In this document: in pieces, positions 63,934 through 64,000 of the stretch
Numbering within the stretch: the stretch's first letter is position 1
Layout of the letters: the number at the start of each line of letters is the position of its first letter
Assembly (NCBI RefSeq): GCF_001580615.1
Contig: NZ_LHZC01000044.1
Coordinates: 36,026-100,025, forward strand
DNA from: Acetobacter malorum
GTDB lineage: Bacteria > Pseudomonadota > Alphaproteobacteria > Acetobacterales > Acetobacteraceae
Length of the DNA: 64,000 nucleotides
Direction of reading: 5' to 3'
Made by a program: the position numbers and the translations under genes
The notes under the pieces: generated by a model
What the model was told of the DNA's origin: nothing
Database searches by the model: none
Seen by the model: only the letters and a program-made list of their open reading frames with translations

Positions 63934-64000
63934 CGGAGTGTAGCTCAGCCTGGTAGAGCACTGTGTTCGGGACGCAGGGGCCGGAGGTTCGAATCCTCTC
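63934..64000 (+). tRNA. tRNA-Pro (anticodon CGG), 3' end cut by window
   Basis: The gene starts CGGAGTG and shows the D-arm TAGCTCAGCCTGG, anticodon stem CTGTG/CGCAG with loop TTCGGGA (anticodon CGG) and T-arm GAGGTTCGAATCCTC. About ten bases of the acceptor 3' strand lie beyond the window. Confidence 0.93.

Noticed and set aside
1..64000. CRISPR array
   Set aside because: No regularly spaced direct repeats or cas genes were seen anywhere.

Overview
The window looks like chromosome of an acetic acid bacterium, most probably Acetobacter. The evidence is the alphaproteobacterial gene style (sdhCDAB, a heme cluster beside a candidate oriC, GANTC sites), the many alcohol and aldehyde dehydrogenases, and a gene for a 667-residue alpha-amino acid ester hydrolase. 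Its catalytic residues fall on exactly the numbers known for the Acetobacter turbidans enzyme (Ser205, Asp338, His370). No database search was possible, so the genus is an inference.

Region by region: 0-2.4 kb holds gap-pgk. 2.4-6.1 kb holds a drug/metabolite exporter, a protein phosphatase, a GNAT acetyltransferase and a membrane glycosyltransferase. 6.3-10 kb is sdhCDAB (minus strand). 10.1-15.6 kb holds asd, divergent zwf, a zinc alcohol dehydrogenase and a succinate-semialdehyde-type dehydrogenase. 15.6-18.4 kb is an ester hydrolase plus creatininase-family operon. 18.6-26 kb is housekeeping (serC, tRNA-Leu, xseA, purD, rimI, tsaB, a nitroreductase, nfuA). 26-34.5 kb holds a DUF2075 ATPase, a periplasmic M61 protease, a LysR regulator divergent from aldA, a beta-propeller and a second creatininase-like protein. 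34.5-43.6 kb holds uvrA, a cnoX-like thioredoxin, a Lon-substrate-domain protein, a Trm112-like protein, an amidohydrolase, an MFS pump and a DUF6998 nuclease-like protein.

43.64-57.71 kb is a 14-kb integrated element bounded by imperfect ~85-bp direct repeats, whose 18-bp identical core includes the 3' end of tRNA-Ala(GGC). It carries a P4-type integrase, a VapBC45-like toxin-antitoxin pair, rusA, a repressor with a divergent operon of six small genes, an AlpA-like regulator, a primase-polymerase, a P4-type helicase, a serine recombinase with a res-like site, a putative small terminase, a complete large terminase, a DUF2213 prohead protease and a coiled-coil protein. It has no portal, capsid, tail or lysis gene. 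I read it as a phage satellite that brings its own packaging motor and maturation protease; the alternative is a prophage trimmed by deletion.

Right of the element are maf, a ~370-bp divergent region next to hemE that is the probable chromosomal origin (alphaproteobacterial oriC commonly lies beside hemE; AT-rich tract, near-consensus DnaA boxes, three GANTC sites), and then hemE-HAD-hemJ, a Nudix hydrolase, an MFS transporter, a LOG-family protein and a tRNA-Pro cut by the window end. The origin region contains fourteen GTAC palindromes in about 300 bp, a density I cannot explain. Gene orientation fits an origin here: mostly minus strand to its left, mostly plus to its right.
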